From JACVCK01 sp041940385 (GTDB lineage: Bacteria > Planctomycetota > Phycisphaerae > Phycisphaerales > UBA1924): DNA of 64,000 nt. The notes below the pieces were generated by a model. The model saw only the letters and a list, made by a program, of their open reading frames with translations, ran no database searches and was not told the DNA's origin. Shown in pieces: positions 16,445 to 25,856 of this stretch (position 1 is the stretch's first letter; every line of letters begins with the position of its first letter). The DNA lies in NCBI GenBank assembly GCA_041940385.1, contig JBGTSD010000001.1, forward strand, positions 8,903 to 72,902, read 5' to 3'. The position numbers and the translations under genes are program-made.

Positions 16445-17930
16445 ACACCCGCACGCAGTTGCGCCCGGAGCCCTTCGCCGCGTAGACCGCCTGGTCCGCG
16501 GCCTGGACGAGCTGCTCGGGCTTGGCGAAGGCGTGCGCCGTTTCGGGCTCGTACGCGGAGATGCCGATGCTGACGGTGACGCTCAGCGCCTGCGCATCCA
16601 CGCCGCAGCCGGACACGTCGATCGCTTCGCCCGCCTGCAGCGCGCGGAATTCCTCGGCGTATCGGCCGGCTTCGGCGCGACCCAGGCCGTCGAGCACGAC
16701 GGCGAACTCCTCGCCGCCGTAGCGACAGACGACGCCGCCGCGCGGATCGAAGTGCCGGCACAGCCGGGCCGCGATCTCGACGAGCACCGCGTCGCCGACG
16801 GGGTGGCCGTGGGTGTCGTTGACGAGCTTGAACTTGTCGACGTCGAGGAACACGATCGCGAGCCGTCCGCGCTCGGCGATGGTGCGCTTGAAGAGGTCGT
16901 TGACGACGTCGTTGAACCGGCGGCGGTTCGCGGCGCCGGTGAGCGAGTCCGTCACGGCCGCCTGCTGGAGCTGCACGTTCTGACGCTCGAGCTGCTCGGA
17001 GTGCTGGCCCTGCTCGAGCGAGAGCGCGACGAGGCGTTCCGCGGCGGACGCGAGGATGTCCTCGATCGGCGGGCGCGAGCCGATGCCGACCTTGAGCAGG
17101 AGCGCAACGTCCCGGGCGCTCTCCGCGATCTCGCGCAGCAGCTCCTCGGACTTCTCCGGGGGAAGCTCGAACCACTGCTCGGCCAGCGTCGTGTACCGGG
17201 CCATGTTCTCGCCGACGCGCACCTCGCAGAGGATGTCGGAGACGATGTTGCCGAGGCCGACGCAGCGGATGGCCTTGGCGTGCTGCACGGGCGCGGCGGT
17301 CGGGCGCTCGTGGTACTTGACCTGTGCAATCAGCGCCTCGGGCAGCTTCCAGCGCTGGCCCATCATGGCGCCGATGTCGGGGTGCTGGACCTCGAGCGTG
17401 CGAATCTCGGCCTTCACGAGCGCGCGGTGATCGCCCTTGGCCTCGCGCGCCGCGGCGAGGTATTCATCCCCGAGCGCCTGCAGGAGCGCGATGACGCCGA
17501 TGTCCTGGAGCAGCCCGCCGAGGAAGACTTCCTCCGGGTCGGCGGCTCGCGTCGCCTTGGCGATCGCACGGGCGCCGACGGCGGTGTAGATCGCGCGTCG
17601 CCAGTGGTCTTCGTAATCGAAGCCCTCGGTGGCGCCGTCCTTGATCGTCTTGACGAGACTGAAGCCCAGCGCGAGCGTCTTCACCGCGTTGAGCCCGAGC
17701 GCGACCATCGCCTGGTTGATCGTCGAGCACTTCTTGGGCAGGCCGTAGAACGACGAGTTGATCGTGCGCAGGATCTTCGCCGCGAGCCCCTGGTCGTTCT
17801 GGATCGTCTCCGCGATCTGCGGGAAGGAGACGTCGCGCTGCTCGGTGAGCTCGATCACCTTGAGCGCGATGGCCGGGAGCGTGGGGAGTCTCGGCGCCGA
17901 GAGGACTCGCTCGAGCGTCTGGGGGTTCAT
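16413..17930 (-). CDS. HDOD domain plus diguanylate cyclase (GGDEF)
   Basis: A 505-residue cytoplasmic signalling protein. Residues about 10-205 are an HDOD domain ('LPTLPAIALKVIELTEQ', 'GLAAKILRTINSSFYGLP', 'LLQDIGVIALL'). After a helical linker, residues about 340-495 are a GGDEF domain with 'DSLTGAANRRRFND', 'DVDKFKLVNDTHGHPVGD' and an intact GGEEF active site, so c-di-GMP synthesis is likely. I chose the ATG at 17930 because it begins the HDOD fold and has a GAGG site 9 nt upstream; the frame is open to 18020. It converges on thiE and follows recO after about 110 bases. Confidence 0.88.
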   Translation of the reverse strand: MNPQTLERVLSAPRLPTLPAIALKVIELTEQRDVSFPQIAETIQNDQGLAAKILRTINSSFYGLPKKCSTINQAMVALGLNAVKTLALGFSLVKTIKDGATEGFDYEDHWRRAIYTAVGARAIAKATRAADPEEVFLGGLLQDIGVIALLQALGDEYLAAAREAKGDHRALVKAEIRTLEVQHPDIGAMMGQRWKLPEALIAQVKYHERPTAAPVQHAKAIRCVGLGNIVSDILCEVRVGENMARYTTLAEQWFELPPEKSEELLREIAESARDVALLLKVGIGSRPPIEDILASAAERLVALSLEQGQHSEQLERQNVQLQQAAVTDSLTGAANRRRFNDVVNDLFKRTIAERGRLAIVFLDVDKFKLVNDTHGHPVGDAVLVEIAARLCRHFDPRGGVVCRYGGEEFAVVLDGLGRAEAGRYAEEFRALQAGEAIDVSGCGVDAQALSVTVSIGISAYEPETAHAFAKPEQLVQAADQAVYAAKGSGRNCVRVFNPRPLRIPA

Positions 17931-18041
17931 CCGCGCTGCATCCTCTCTCCAAGGGTGACGCCGGCCCCCGCCGCTGACGACGCCGCGAACAGACACTGGC
18001 TCCGGGACGACAGAAATCATCGACCTGCGCCCGCCCCAACT

Positions 18042-18821
18042 TCACCCCCTCTTGGGGGGTTCCGTGGCGGGGATTACCCCAAGAAACGCCTCGTGGGAAC
18101 GGGGCGGCGCGCCAATAACAGCGGCGATCCACGCGGCCAGAAGGCGGCAGGCGCGGCCCATCGAGAGGGCGTCGTCCACCCCCTCCTTCGCGCCCCCCGC
18201 GCTGATCGCCCGCAACAGGTCCACCGTCTCGGCGCGCACCCGCCAGACATCGCCCGTGGCGCGCGGCCCGGGGTCCTCGACCAGCCCCCCGGCGCGCGGA
18301 TCGAAGCCGTACGTCGCCGACGCGCCGAGCACGGCGCCGCTGCGCGCATCGCGCCGGAGTTCGGGCGTGTAGCCCGCCTCGACGAGCGACTGCCACTGCA
18401 CCCGCAGCGCGGCGCGCAGGCACGCGTCCGTCTCGCCGAGCGCGCGCAGGCCGTCGACCAGGGCGTCGAAGATGCGCGGGTGCGGGTCGTGATCGGTGAT
18501 AAGCTGCGAGGCGATGTCCGTCATGTAGACGCCGGTGTAGTGGGCGGCGAGCGACCGCCTCGGCGCCCAGAACACCTCCTGCAGGTCCCACTCGGTGAGC
18601 GTCGCCAACTCGGAGGTCGGCTTCACGATGGCGACGATCTGCCCGCGCGTGAGCGCATCGAGCCCGCCGGAGTAGGGCGACGCGGGTCGGCGCGAGCCCT
18701 TCGCGAGCAGGCGCAGCAGCCCGTGCTCCCGGGTCAGGACCAGCGCCGTCTGGGAGGTCTCGGAGAACTCCCACTGACGCACGACCACGGCCTCGTCCTT
18801 GATGGTGGGCACCGTCGCCAT
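18042..18821 (-). CDS. recO: DNA repair protein RecO
   Basis: A 259-residue RecO, which with RecF and RecR loads RecA on SSB-coated DNA. The N-terminal OB-fold is recognisable: 'DEAVVVRQWEFSETSQTALVL', then 'HGLLRLLAKGSRR', with the helical domain behind. The C-terminal zinc finger cysteines found in many RecO proteins are not visible here. The start has no strong ribosome site. The gene diverges from the hypothetical gene at 18880. Confidence 0.88.
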   Translation of the reverse strand: MATVPTIKDEAVVVRQWEFSETSQTALVLTREHGLLRLLAKGSRRPASPYSGGLDALTRGQIVAIVKPTSELATLTEWDLQEVFWAPRRSLAAHYTGVYMTDIASQLITDHDPHPRIFDALVDGLRALGETDACLRAALRVQWQSLVEAGYTPELRRDARSGAVLGASATYGFDPRAGGLVEDPGPRATGDVWRVRAETVDLLRAISAGGAKEGVDDALSMGRACRLLAAWIAAVIGAPPRSHEAFLGVIPATEPPKRG

Positions 18822-18879
18822 GCTAGCCGTCCGGCGGCGCGGGTTGTCCGGCGCCGGCGACGCGCCTTTGCTGGCGTCG

Positions 18880-19359
18880 ATGCCCGCGTTCCCGCGAACG
18901 TCGGTTCACCCGGTGTCGCTCCGGGCGCTGCTGCGCGAGATCCGCGCCCATGGCGAGCGCGTCGTCGCGTGGGGCAGCGTCGAGGAAACGCCCGACGCCG
19001 CGACGCTCACGCTGCGCCTTGGCCTCAACGCGGCGCCGATCCTGGGCCCGGTTCTGGCCGAGATGCTGGCGCGGCGCAAGCGATTCATCGCCGTGCTGAC
19101 CGATGAGCGCCTCGTCCTTCTGGAGGGCTCGGCGGCGAGGGGCGCGCTCCCTGCGCGGGCGGTGACGGATCAGCCCGTCGCGGCGCTGCGCACCCGGCGG
19201 ACGGGTCCGTGGGAGTTGACCGTCGAGAGCGCTGACCTGCCCCGCGCGATGCGGCTGGAGGTCGTTCGCACGAACGGCCGCTCGGCGCGTCGTCTGCTCG
19301 ACGCCCTCGCGCTCCTCGCCGAGACCGACCCTCCGGGAACCGGCGACGATGCGTCGTGA
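18880..19359 (+). CDS. hypothetical protein, possible PH-like fold
   Basis: A 159-residue protein I cannot place in a named family. It has no signal peptide or membrane segment. The stretch 'RKRFIAVLTDERLVLLEG' looks like the beta-strand hairpin of bacterial PH-type domains ('a protein's own level is read and expressed as a lipid/protein contact surface'), which is only a resemblance. I chose the ATG at 18880 since upstream in-frame starts lie in the recO promoter area. It precedes EF-G2 by 183 bases. Confidence 0.55.
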   Translation: MPAFPRTSVHPVSLRALLREIRAHGERVVAWGSVEETPDAATLTLRLGLNAAPILGPVLAEMLARRKRFIAVLTDERLVLLEGSAARGALPARAVTDQPVAALRTRRTGPWELTVESADLPRAMRLEVVRTNGRSARRLLDALALLAETDPPGTGDDAS

Positions 19360-19377
19360 CCCCCGGGGCCGATCCCT

Positions 19378-19383
19378 TACAAT
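19378..19383 (+). promoter_or_regulatory. -10 hexamer upstream of EF-G2 gene
   Basis: TACAAT lies about 160 bases before the EF-G2 start, predicting a leader of roughly 150 nt. This contrasts with the very short leaders of several neighbours. Confidence 0.35.
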
Positions 19384-19542
19384 GGCGGGTCCGCATCGCG
19401 CCTCGCGAAGCCGCCAGGGCCGGCTCGCGGCGATGGGCCCCGACGCAGGGCGCGCGGGGAACGCGGCGCGATCGGCCTCGGCGAACGCCGGGGACATCCT
19501 CTCGCGACACCAGCGCCGTCGAGGCAAAGGAGTTCGGGCACC

Positions 19543-21609
19543 ATGGCCGCCTACACCACAGCCGACATCCGCAACATTGCGCTCGTGGGGCACGCCTACG
19601 CGGGCAAGACCACGCTCGTGGACCGCATGCTCCACGACACCAAGACCAAGGGTCGCTTCGGGGCGGTCGAGGAAGGCACCACGACGACCGACTTCGAGGC
19701 CGAGGAGAAGCACCACAAGCACTCGCTCAAGTCCGCGCTCGTGCACTTCGAGCACGAAGGCCGGCACATGAACATCATCGACACGCCGGGCTATCCCGAC
19801 TTCTTCGGGCTGGCCGCGAGCGTGTTCCCGGCGGTCGAGACCGTCGCCGTCGCGATCGATGCGTCGCAGGGCGTGCAGATGAACACGCGCCGCCTGATGC
19901 GTCTCGCCGCGGAGCGCGAGCTCCCCCGGATGATCATCGTCACCAAGATCGATCACGACAACGTCGATCTTCCCGGCCTGCTCGAGCACATCCGCGCCAC
20001 TTTCGGCGCCGAGTGCGTGCCGGTGAATCTGCCGAAGCCCGATCTCTCCGACGTCGTCGATCTGCTCGAAGTCGGCGAGGGCGAGACGGCGTTCTCGACC
20101 TTCAAGGAAGCCAAGACCCAGCTCATGGACCAGATCGTCGAGGTGGACGAAGAGCTGATGGCCATGTACCTCGAGGACCCCAACTCGGTCACCAAGGAGC
20201 GGCTGCACGAGGCGATCGAAGAGGCGCTGCGCGAGGGGCATCTGATCCCCGTCGTCTTCTGCTCGGCGCGCACCGGCGCCGGCGTCGAGGACCTGCTGCA
20301 CATCTTTGCCAATGTCTGCCCGAGCCCGCTCGAGGGCAACCCGCGCCCGTTCTACACCTCCGACGCCGACGGCGAGAAGAAGCGCTGGAAGGCCGATCCG
20401 ACCGCCACCGGGCACACCGTGGCGCACGTCTTCAAGATCTCGATCGATCCGTTCGTCGGCAAGCTCGCGGTGTTCCGCGTGCACCAGGGCACGATCAAGG
20501 CGGGCTCGTCGCTCTTTCTCGATGATCAGAAGAAGCCCATCCGCCTCGCGCACATCGTCAAGCTCCAGGGCAAGGACCCGGCCGAGGTGCACGAGCTCGT
20601 CGCCGGCGACATCGGCGCGGTGACGAAGATCGAGGACATCCACCTCGGCGCGGTGCTGCACGACTCGCAGGACGAGGCGGGCTTGCGCATGGAGCCGATC
20701 CCCCTGCCGCGCCCCATGGCGGGGCTCGCGCTCGAGGCCAAGAGCCGCAACGACGAGACCAAGATCGGCACGGCCCTGCACAAGCTGATGGAGGAGGATC
20801 CCACCTTCATCTCCGAGCGCAACGCGACGACGCACGAACTCGTGGCGCGCGGCCTCGGTGAGCTGCACCTGCGCATCATCCTCGAGAAGCTCAAGAACCG
20901 CTTCGGCGTCGAGGTCAACACTCACGTGCCCAAGGTCGCCTACAAGGAGACGATCCGCGGCAAGGCCGAGGGACACCACCGGCACAAGAAGCAGACCGGC
21001 GGCGCCGGCCAGTTCGGCGAGGTCTACCTGCGCGTCGAGCCGCTCCCCAACGGCGAGGGCGACACGAACGGGTTCGAGTTCGTCGACGACACCTTCGGCG
21101 GCTCGGTGCCGCGCCAGTTCCTGCCCGCGATCGAGAAGGGCGTCCGCCAGGTGCTCACCACGGGCGCCTTCGCGGGCTACCCGATGACCGGCGTGCGCGT
21201 CGCCGTGTACGACGGCAAGCACCACCCGGTGGACTCCAAGGAAGTCGCGTTCATCACCGCGGGCAAGAAGGCGTTCATCGACGCGGTGCAGAAGGCCAAG
21301 CCGTCGCTGCTCGAGCCCTACGTGGACCTCGAGATCACCTCGCCCAGCAAGCACATGGGCGACCTGACCAGCGACCTCATCGCCAAGCGCGGGCGCATCC
21401 AGACCACGGACATGGCCCCCGGCGACATGTGCGTGATCCGCGCCACGGCGCCGCTGTCCGAGATGATGAACTACTCCGGCCAGCTCAAGAGCATGACGGG
21501 CGGGCTCGGGTCGTTCGTGATGGACTACAGCCACGACGAACTGGCGCCCCCGGACGTGCAGGCCAACATCGTCGCCGCGTACAAGCCGCACCACCACGAC
21601 GAGGATTGA
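19543..21609 (+). CDS. elongation factor G-like GTPase (EF-G2 type)
   Basis: A 688-residue translational GTPase with all five EF-G domains. G1 is GHAYAGKTT (16-24) and G3 is DTPG (80-83). G4 reads Thr-Lys-Ile-Asp (134-137) instead of the canonical Asn-Lys-x-Asp. Later come 'GLGELHLRIILEKLKNRFGV' and the domain IV 'QTGGAGQFGEVYLRVEPL'. The switch I region is shortened to 'EEGTTTTDFEAEE', as in EF-G2/FusA-like paralogues rather than the main EF-G; tuf and rpsL/rpsG are not nearby. The role is probably an auxiliary ribosome factor. A clear AAAGGAG site precedes the ATG. Confidence 0.85.
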   Translation: MAAYTTADIRNIALVGHAYAGKTTLVDRMLHDTKTKGRFGAVEEGTTTTDFEAEEKHHKHSLKSALVHFEHEGRHMNIIDTPGYPDFFGLAASVFPAVETVAVAIDASQGVQMNTRRLMRLAAERELPRMIIVTKIDHDNVDLPGLLEHIRATFGAECVPVNLPKPDLSDVVDLLEVGEGETAFSTFKEAKTQLMDQIVEVDEELMAMYLEDPNSVTKERLHEAIEEALREGHLIPVVFCSARTGAGVEDLLHIFANVCPSPLEGNPRPFYTSDADGEKKRWKADPTATGHTVAHVFKISIDPFVGKLAVFRVHQGTIKAGSSLFLDDQKKPIRLAHIVKLQGKDPAEVHELVAGDIGAVTKIEDIHLGAVLHDSQDEAGLRMEPIPLPRPMAGLALEAKSRNDETKIGTALHKLMEEDPTFISERNATTHELVARGLGELHLRIILEKLKNRFGVEVNTHVPKVAYKETIRGKAEGHHRHKKQTGGAGQFGEVYLRVEPLPNGEGDTNGFEFVDDTFGGSVPRQFLPAIEKGVRQVLTTGAFAGYPMTGVRVAVYDGKHHPVDSKEVAFITAGKKAFIDAVQKAKPSLLEPYVDLEITSPSKHMGDLTSDLIAKRGRIQTTDMAPGDMCVIRATAPLSEMMNYSGQLKSMTGGLGSFVMDYSHDELAPPDVQANIVAAYKPHHHDED

Positions 21610-21647
21610 CGCCGGAGGGGCCGCCCCATCCGGACGGGCCCCGTCGG

Positions 21648-21653
21648 TACACT
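21648..21653 (+). promoter_or_regulatory. -10 hexamer for parA, predicted leaderless
   Basis: TACACT is separated from the parA ATG by 9 nt with no usable Shine-Dalgarno in between. Confidence 0.5.
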
Positions 21654-21662
21654 CTGCCGAGC

Positions 21663-22568
21663 ATGGATGCCCAGGCGCCGACGACGCCCAACAGCCCGGC
21701 CTTGACCCGCACGATCGCCCTCATGAACCAGAAGGGCGGCGTCGGGAAGACGACCACGACGGTCAACCTCGCCGCCGCGCTCGCGGCGGAGGGCCGGCGC
21801 ACGCTGCTCATCGACCTCGATCCCCAGGCGCACGCCACGCTGCACCTGGGCGTCGACGTCGGCGAGGGCGCCAGCGTCTACGACGTTCTTCTGGATCCGA
21901 GCGCGGCGCCGGACGCCGTCCGTGAGGTGCGCGAGCGGCTGTCGCTGCTGCCCTCGGTGGTCGATCTCGCCGCCGTCGAGGCGGAGCTGGCGAACGAGCC
22001 CGATCGCAACAAGCGACTCGGCGAGGCGCTCGCGCCGATCATGGGCCAGTTCGACTTCATCCTCATGGACTGCCCGCCGTCTCTGGGCCTCCTGACGCTC
22101 AACGCGCTGGCCTGCGCCCGCGAGGTCATCATCCCGATGCAGGCGCACTTCCTCGCGCTCCAGGGGGTCGGACGCCTGATGGAGACGGTGCGCATGGTCG
22201 GGCAGAACGTGAACCCGCGCCTGCGCATCTCCGGCATCGTGCTGTGCATGCACGAGGAGACCAGCCGGCACACGCGCGAAGTCGTCGCCGATCTGGATGC
22301 GTTCTTCGAGAGCGCGCGCGACAAGGACGTGCCCTGGCGATCGGCGCGCGTGCTCCGACCGCCGATCCGGCGCAACATCAAGCTGGCCGAGGCGCCGTCC
22401 TTCGGCCAGACGATCTTCGAGTACGCCGCGGACGCCAACGGCGCTCAGGACTACCTCGCCCTCGCCCAGGGCCTGATCCGCGAGTGGGACGCGCTGCGCA
22501 CCCGGCGCACGGGCGAGGTCGTCGTTCCCGCGGCGCCCGGCGCCAAGGCCGGGGCCGGCGCGGGATGA
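21663..22568 (+). CDS. ParA/Soj-family partition ATPase
   Basis: A 301-residue MinD/ParA ATPase. The deviant Walker A 'KGGVGKTTTTVNLA' is near residue 23, with 'LIDLDPQAHAT' and 'DFILMDCPPSLGLLTLNAL' following. A short Ala/Gly-rich tail ends the protein. Chromosome or cargo partition is the family role; no parB gene or obvious parS site is next to it, so which is unclear. Its stop codon overlaps the start of the VanZ-MurJ gene (ATGA), so translation is coupled. Confidence 0.88.
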   Translation: MDAQAPTTPNSPALTRTIALMNQKGGVGKTTTTVNLAAALAAEGRRTLLIDLDPQAHATLHLGVDVGEGASVYDVLLDPSAAPDAVREVRERLSLLPSVVDLAAVEAELANEPDRNKRLGEALAPIMGQFDFILMDCPPSLGLLTLNALACAREVIIPMQAHFLALQGVGRLMETVRMVGQNVNPRLRISGIVLCMHEETSRHTREVVADLDAFFESARDKDVPWRSARVLRPPIRRNIKLAEAPSFGQTIFEYAADANGAQDYLALAQGLIREWDALRTRRTGEVVVPAAPGAKAGAGAG

Positions 22569-24607
22569 CTCCCGGCGCGCGACGCGTCGCGATCCGAGCG
22601 GCCTTCGGCGTTTGCGCCGTGGCGCTCGCCATCGGAACCCACTGGCCGTCGCTCACACTGCCGGAGCCGGGCGGGTTCGCCCGCTTCGATCTCGTGCTCC
22701 ACGGCGGCGCCTTTCTGATCTGGACCTCCCTGCTGATCGCATCCGCGTTCTTCGGGCGGACGTTCTCGGCGCAGAACATCCTCGCGTGCGCGATGGTGGG
22801 CACAACCTACGCCGCGCTCGATGAACTCACGCAGATGTTCCCCGGCCTCAACCGGCACGCAGGGTTTGATGACTGGCTGATGGACCTGGTCGGCGTGGCG
22901 CTCGCGTGCGTCGGCGCGGCGATGCTCGGCGCGTTGAGCCGTGCCCGACTGCCGGCCGCCGCACGGTCCTCCGGCGCGCCCGCCAGCTCACACGAACAGG
23001 AGCATCGCGGCTTCTTCGCCGCGGTTCGCGTGGTCTCGTCGCTGACGCTCGTCTCGCGCGTCGCGGGCCTGTTCCGCGACATGGCGACGGCCCGCGTGTT
23101 CGGCGACACGGCGGTGGGCTCCGCGTTCAACTTTGCGTTTCTGATCCCGAACCTCTTCCGGCGGCTCTTCGGCGAGGGCGCGCTCTCCGCGGCGTTCATC
23201 CCCGTCTACGCCGAGCTGGACCGCGAGGGGCGCGACGCCTCGGCGCGATTCGCCTCGATCACGGTGGTCGTGCTCACGCTGGTGACGACGGTCCTCATGG
23301 CGATCGGCGCCGCGATCATCCTCGTGATCCTGGCATTGGCGCCGGGCGACGACGAGCGGACGCTGACGCTGCGGCTCACGATTCTGCTCCTGCCCTATAT
23401 GCCGCTGGTGTGCGTCGCGGCGCTGCTCGGCGGGATGCTGCAGGTGCACAATCGCTTCGCGCCCGCCGCGGCGTCATCGATCATCCTGAACGTCGTCGTG
23501 ATCGCCGGCGCGATCGCCGCGGCGTTTCTGCCGGGGACCGACGCGCCGACCGACGCCTACATCGTCGGCGGCGCCGCGGTGTTCAGCGGGCTCGTGCAGG
23601 TCCTGTGGTGCCTCGTGGCGCTGCGCCCCTACGTCCGCTGGACGCGCATCTGGACCGGCTCGGGCCAGGCGGGGCGCCGGCTGATGAAGCGCTTCGTCCC
23701 CGGCGCGCTCGGCCTCGGCGCGCTGCAACTGAACACCATGATCGACGGCGTCATCGCCACCTGGCCCATCCTCGTCGGGCCGACGATCTTCGGGCTCGTG
23801 TACCCGCTCGATGAGAGCAGCGGCGCCGTGCTCGGCTACACGCAGCGCCTCTACCAGTTCCCGCTCGGCGTCTTTGGCATCGCCGTCGCCACCGCCGTGT
23901 TCCCCGCGCTCAGCCGCGCGGCGGGAGATCCGTCGCTCTTCGTCGGCATCGTCCGGCGCGGCGTGCGCCTCAGTCTCTTCATCGGCCTGCCCGCGTCCGT
24001 CGGGCTCATGATCGTGCGGCGCGACCTCTGCTCGGTGATCTTCGAGGGCGGCGACTTCAGCGCCGAGGGCGTGGATCGGGCCGCGCTCGTGCTGCTCGGG
24101 TACGCCGGCGCCGTGTGGGCGTATTCGGTGAACCACACGCTCATCCGCGCGTTCTACGCGCAGGGCGACCTGCGCACGCCGCTGCGCATCTCGCTCACCA
24201 CGGTCGGTCTGAACTTCCTCGGCAACGTGATCCTCATCTGGCCGCTGGGCGAGGCCGGGCTCGCGTGGTCCACGGCAATCACCGCGTGCCTGCAGACGGC
24301 GCTGCTGACGCACGCGCTGCGGCGAAAGCTACCCGACCGGCGCGTGCTCGCGCCCGAGGATCGCCTCGGCGCGCTCCGCTGCCTCGGCGCCTCGCTCGCC
24401 ATGGCGCTGCCCGTGCTCGCGGTCGTCCTCGCGCTCCCGATCGGCGAGACCTGGACGGGCCGCTTCGTGCGCCTGATCGCGGCGCTGTTCGTCGGCGTCG
24501 CGGCGTACGGGGGCGCGGCGATCGCGCTGCGGATCCCGGAGTTGCGCTGGCTACTGAGCCGGAGCAGACCGTCGGAGGGCGCTAGCCCGCCATCCGAACC
24601 GTCTTGA
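22565..24607 (+). CDS. VanZ-like domain fused to lipid II flippase MurJ
   Basis: A 680-residue membrane protein in one uninterrupted frame. Residues about 1-125 are VanZ-like: 'FDLVLHGGAFLIWTSLLIAS', 'AALDELTQMFPGLNRHAGFDDWLMDLVGVALA'. After a short polar linker, residues about 150-675 are MurJ/MviN, starting with 'LTLVSRVAGLFRDMATARVFG' and 'FNFAFLIPNLFRRLFGEGALSAAFIPVY'; this half has full family length. MurJ flips lipid II across the membrane for peptidoglycan synthesis; VanZ domains occur in teicoplanin resistance and unrelated membrane proteins. The start overlaps the parA stop. No stop or likely internal start separates the halves, so the fusion is read directly from sequence. Confidence 0.88.
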   Translation: MTPGARRVAIRAAFGVCAVALAIGTHWPSLTLPEPGGFARFDLVLHGGAFLIWTSLLIASAFFGRTFSAQNILACAMVGTTYAALDELTQMFPGLNRHAGFDDWLMDLVGVALACVGAAMLGALSRARLPAAARSSGAPASSHEQEHRGFFAAVRVVSSLTLVSRVAGLFRDMATARVFGDTAVGSAFNFAFLIPNLFRRLFGEGALSAAFIPVYAELDREGRDASARFASITVVVLTLVTTVLMAIGAAIILVILALAPGDDERTLTLRLTILLLPYMPLVCVAALLGGMLQVHNRFAPAAASSIILNVVVIAGAIAAAFLPGTDAPTDAYIVGGAAVFSGLVQVLWCLVALRPYVRWTRIWTGSGQAGRRLMKRFVPGALGLGALQLNTMIDGVIATWPILVGPTIFGLVYPLDESSGAVLGYTQRLYQFPLGVFGIAVATAVFPALSRAAGDPSLFVGIVRRGVRLSLFIGLPASVGLMIVRRDLCSVIFEGGDFSAEGVDRAALVLLGYAGAVWAYSVNHTLIRAFYAQGDLRTPLRISLTTVGLNFLGNVILIWPLGEAGLAWSTAITACLQTALLTHALRRKLPDRRVLAPEDRLGALRCLGASLAMALPVLAVVLALPIGETWTGRFVRLIAALFVGVAAYGGAAIALRIPELRWLLSRSRPSEGASPPSEPS

Positions 24608-25511
24608 CGGTCGCGATCTCGATGCGATTGCGCCCGTTGGACTTGGCCAGGTAGAGCGCCTGATCCGCCTCGGTGAGGCAGCGCTCCGCCGACCAACCGG
24701 TGGCCGCGTCGGCGCACGCGATGCCGAACGACGCCGTGATCGAGCGCTCGGGGTGCCGCTTCCAGCGCATGGCCGCGATGCCCGCGCGGATGCGCTCCAT
24801 CACCGACGCCGCCTGCTCCGCGGTGGCGCCGGGGAGGATGACGACGAACTCCTCGCCGCCGAAGCGGCACGCGATGTCGGACTCCCGGACCATCTCGGCC
24901 AGCAGCGTGCCGAATCGCTGGAGCACGCTGTCGCCCGCCGGGTGACCGAAGGTGTCGTTGACGCTCTTGAAGTTGTCGAGGTCGCAGAGCGCGAGCGCCA
25001 TGCGTCCGCCGGTGCGCCGGGCCGCGGCGATCTGCTCCTGCAGGCGCCGGTTGAAGTGCGCCCGGTTCCAGAGGCCGGTGAGGCCGTCGATGTGCGCCCG
25101 CTGGGCGAGCATCTCCATGAGGCGCTGGGTCCGGAGCGCGGCGCGGATGCGCGCCTTGAGCTCGGTGAAGTCGAAGGGCTTGACGACGTAGTCCACGGCG
25201 CCGAGCTCGAGGCCCATCACCTTGTCCTCGAGCGACGCGTGGCCGGAGACGATCACCACGGGGATATGAAACATCGAGACGTCCGCCTTGAGCAGGCGCA
25301 GCGCCTCGAATCCGTCCATCCCGGGCATGTCCACATCCAGCAGGATGAGCGTCGGCGGGCTCTCGCTGATCGAGTCGATGCCGTCCCGGGCGTTGGTCGC
25401 GGAACGAATGACCCACCCCTCCGCCTTGAGGCGCGCCGTGATCAGCCGGTGCGTGTCCGGCGAATCGTCGATCACCAGGATCGAGGGCGTGTTGTCAGGA
25501 GTGGGATCCAA
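24582..25511 (-). CDS. response regulator with diguanylate cyclase output (PleD-like)
   Basis: A 309-residue protein. Residues about 10-125 are a receiver with 'LVIDDSPDTHRL', the phospho-acceptor Asp in 'LILLDVDMPGMDGFEAL' and the Lys of 'DYVVKPFDF'. Residues about 140-300 are GGDEF with 'DGLTGLWNRAHFNRRL', 'DLDNFKSVNDTFGHPAGD' and intact GGEEF. Phosphorylation should switch on c-di-GMP synthesis. An HPt protein gene sits 27 bases upstream in the same operon, a likely phosphodonor relay. The 3' end overlaps murJ by 26 bases, convergently. Confidence 0.9.
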   Translation of the reverse strand: MDPTPDNTPSILVIDDSPDTHRLITARLKAEGWVIRSATNARDGIDSISESPPTLILLDVDMPGMDGFEALRLLKADVSMFHIPVVIVSGHASLEDKVMGLELGAVDYVVKPFDFTELKARIRAALRTQRLMEMLAQRAHIDGLTGLWNRAHFNRRLQEQIAAARRTGGRMALALCDLDNFKSVNDTFGHPAGDSVLQRFGTLLAEMVRESDIACRFGGEEFVVILPGATAEQAASVMERIRAGIAAMRWKRHPERSITASFGIACADAATGWSAERCLTEADQALYLAKSNGRNRIEIATVKTVRMAG

Positions 25512-25538
25512 GCGGCGTCTCCCAGGGTGAATGCGTGA

Positions 25539-25856
25539 CTACGCCGCCGCTCGCGAGCAGAGGTCGTGGAGCTCGTCGAGGCGTTTGCGCACGAGCCGCA
25601 GGTCCGCGGACGCCCGGAGCGCCGACTCCAGCTCCGCCGCGCGGGCGCCGATCGGCGCGAAGCCGTACCCGCCGCTGGCGCCCTTGAGCTGGTGCGCCAT
25701 GCGCCGGACGCCGGCGAGGTCGCCGCTGGCGAACATCTCCTGCAGAGATCGCATGCGCTCCGGCAATTCCGCGACGAATAGCTCGATGAGCTCCGACATC
25801 TCCGGATCGTCGCGAAATGCGCTCTGGATAACGCCCTGGTCGTTGCCCTGTTCCAT
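25539..25856 (-). CDS. HPt phosphotransfer protein
   Basis: A 105-residue four-helix HPt protein. The phosphorylatable histidine is in 'AHQLKGASGGYGF', the standard HxxKG motif. The ATG at 25856 is chosen because a GGGAGAG site precedes it; the longer frame to 25937 has none. It is immediately upstream of the receiver-GGDEF gene and probably passes phosphate to it. No hybrid kinase is adjacent, so the kinase partner is unknown. Confidence 0.85.
   Translation of the reverse strand: MEQGNDQGVIQSAFRDDPEMSELIELFVAELPERMRSLQEMFASGDLAGVRRMAHQLKGASGGYGFAPIGARAAELESALRASADLRLVRKRLDELHDLCSRAAA

Noticed and set aside
18823..21597. 924-codon reverse frame opposite EF-G2
   Set aside because: Antisense shadow; the forward strand encodes an unmistakable translational GTPase.
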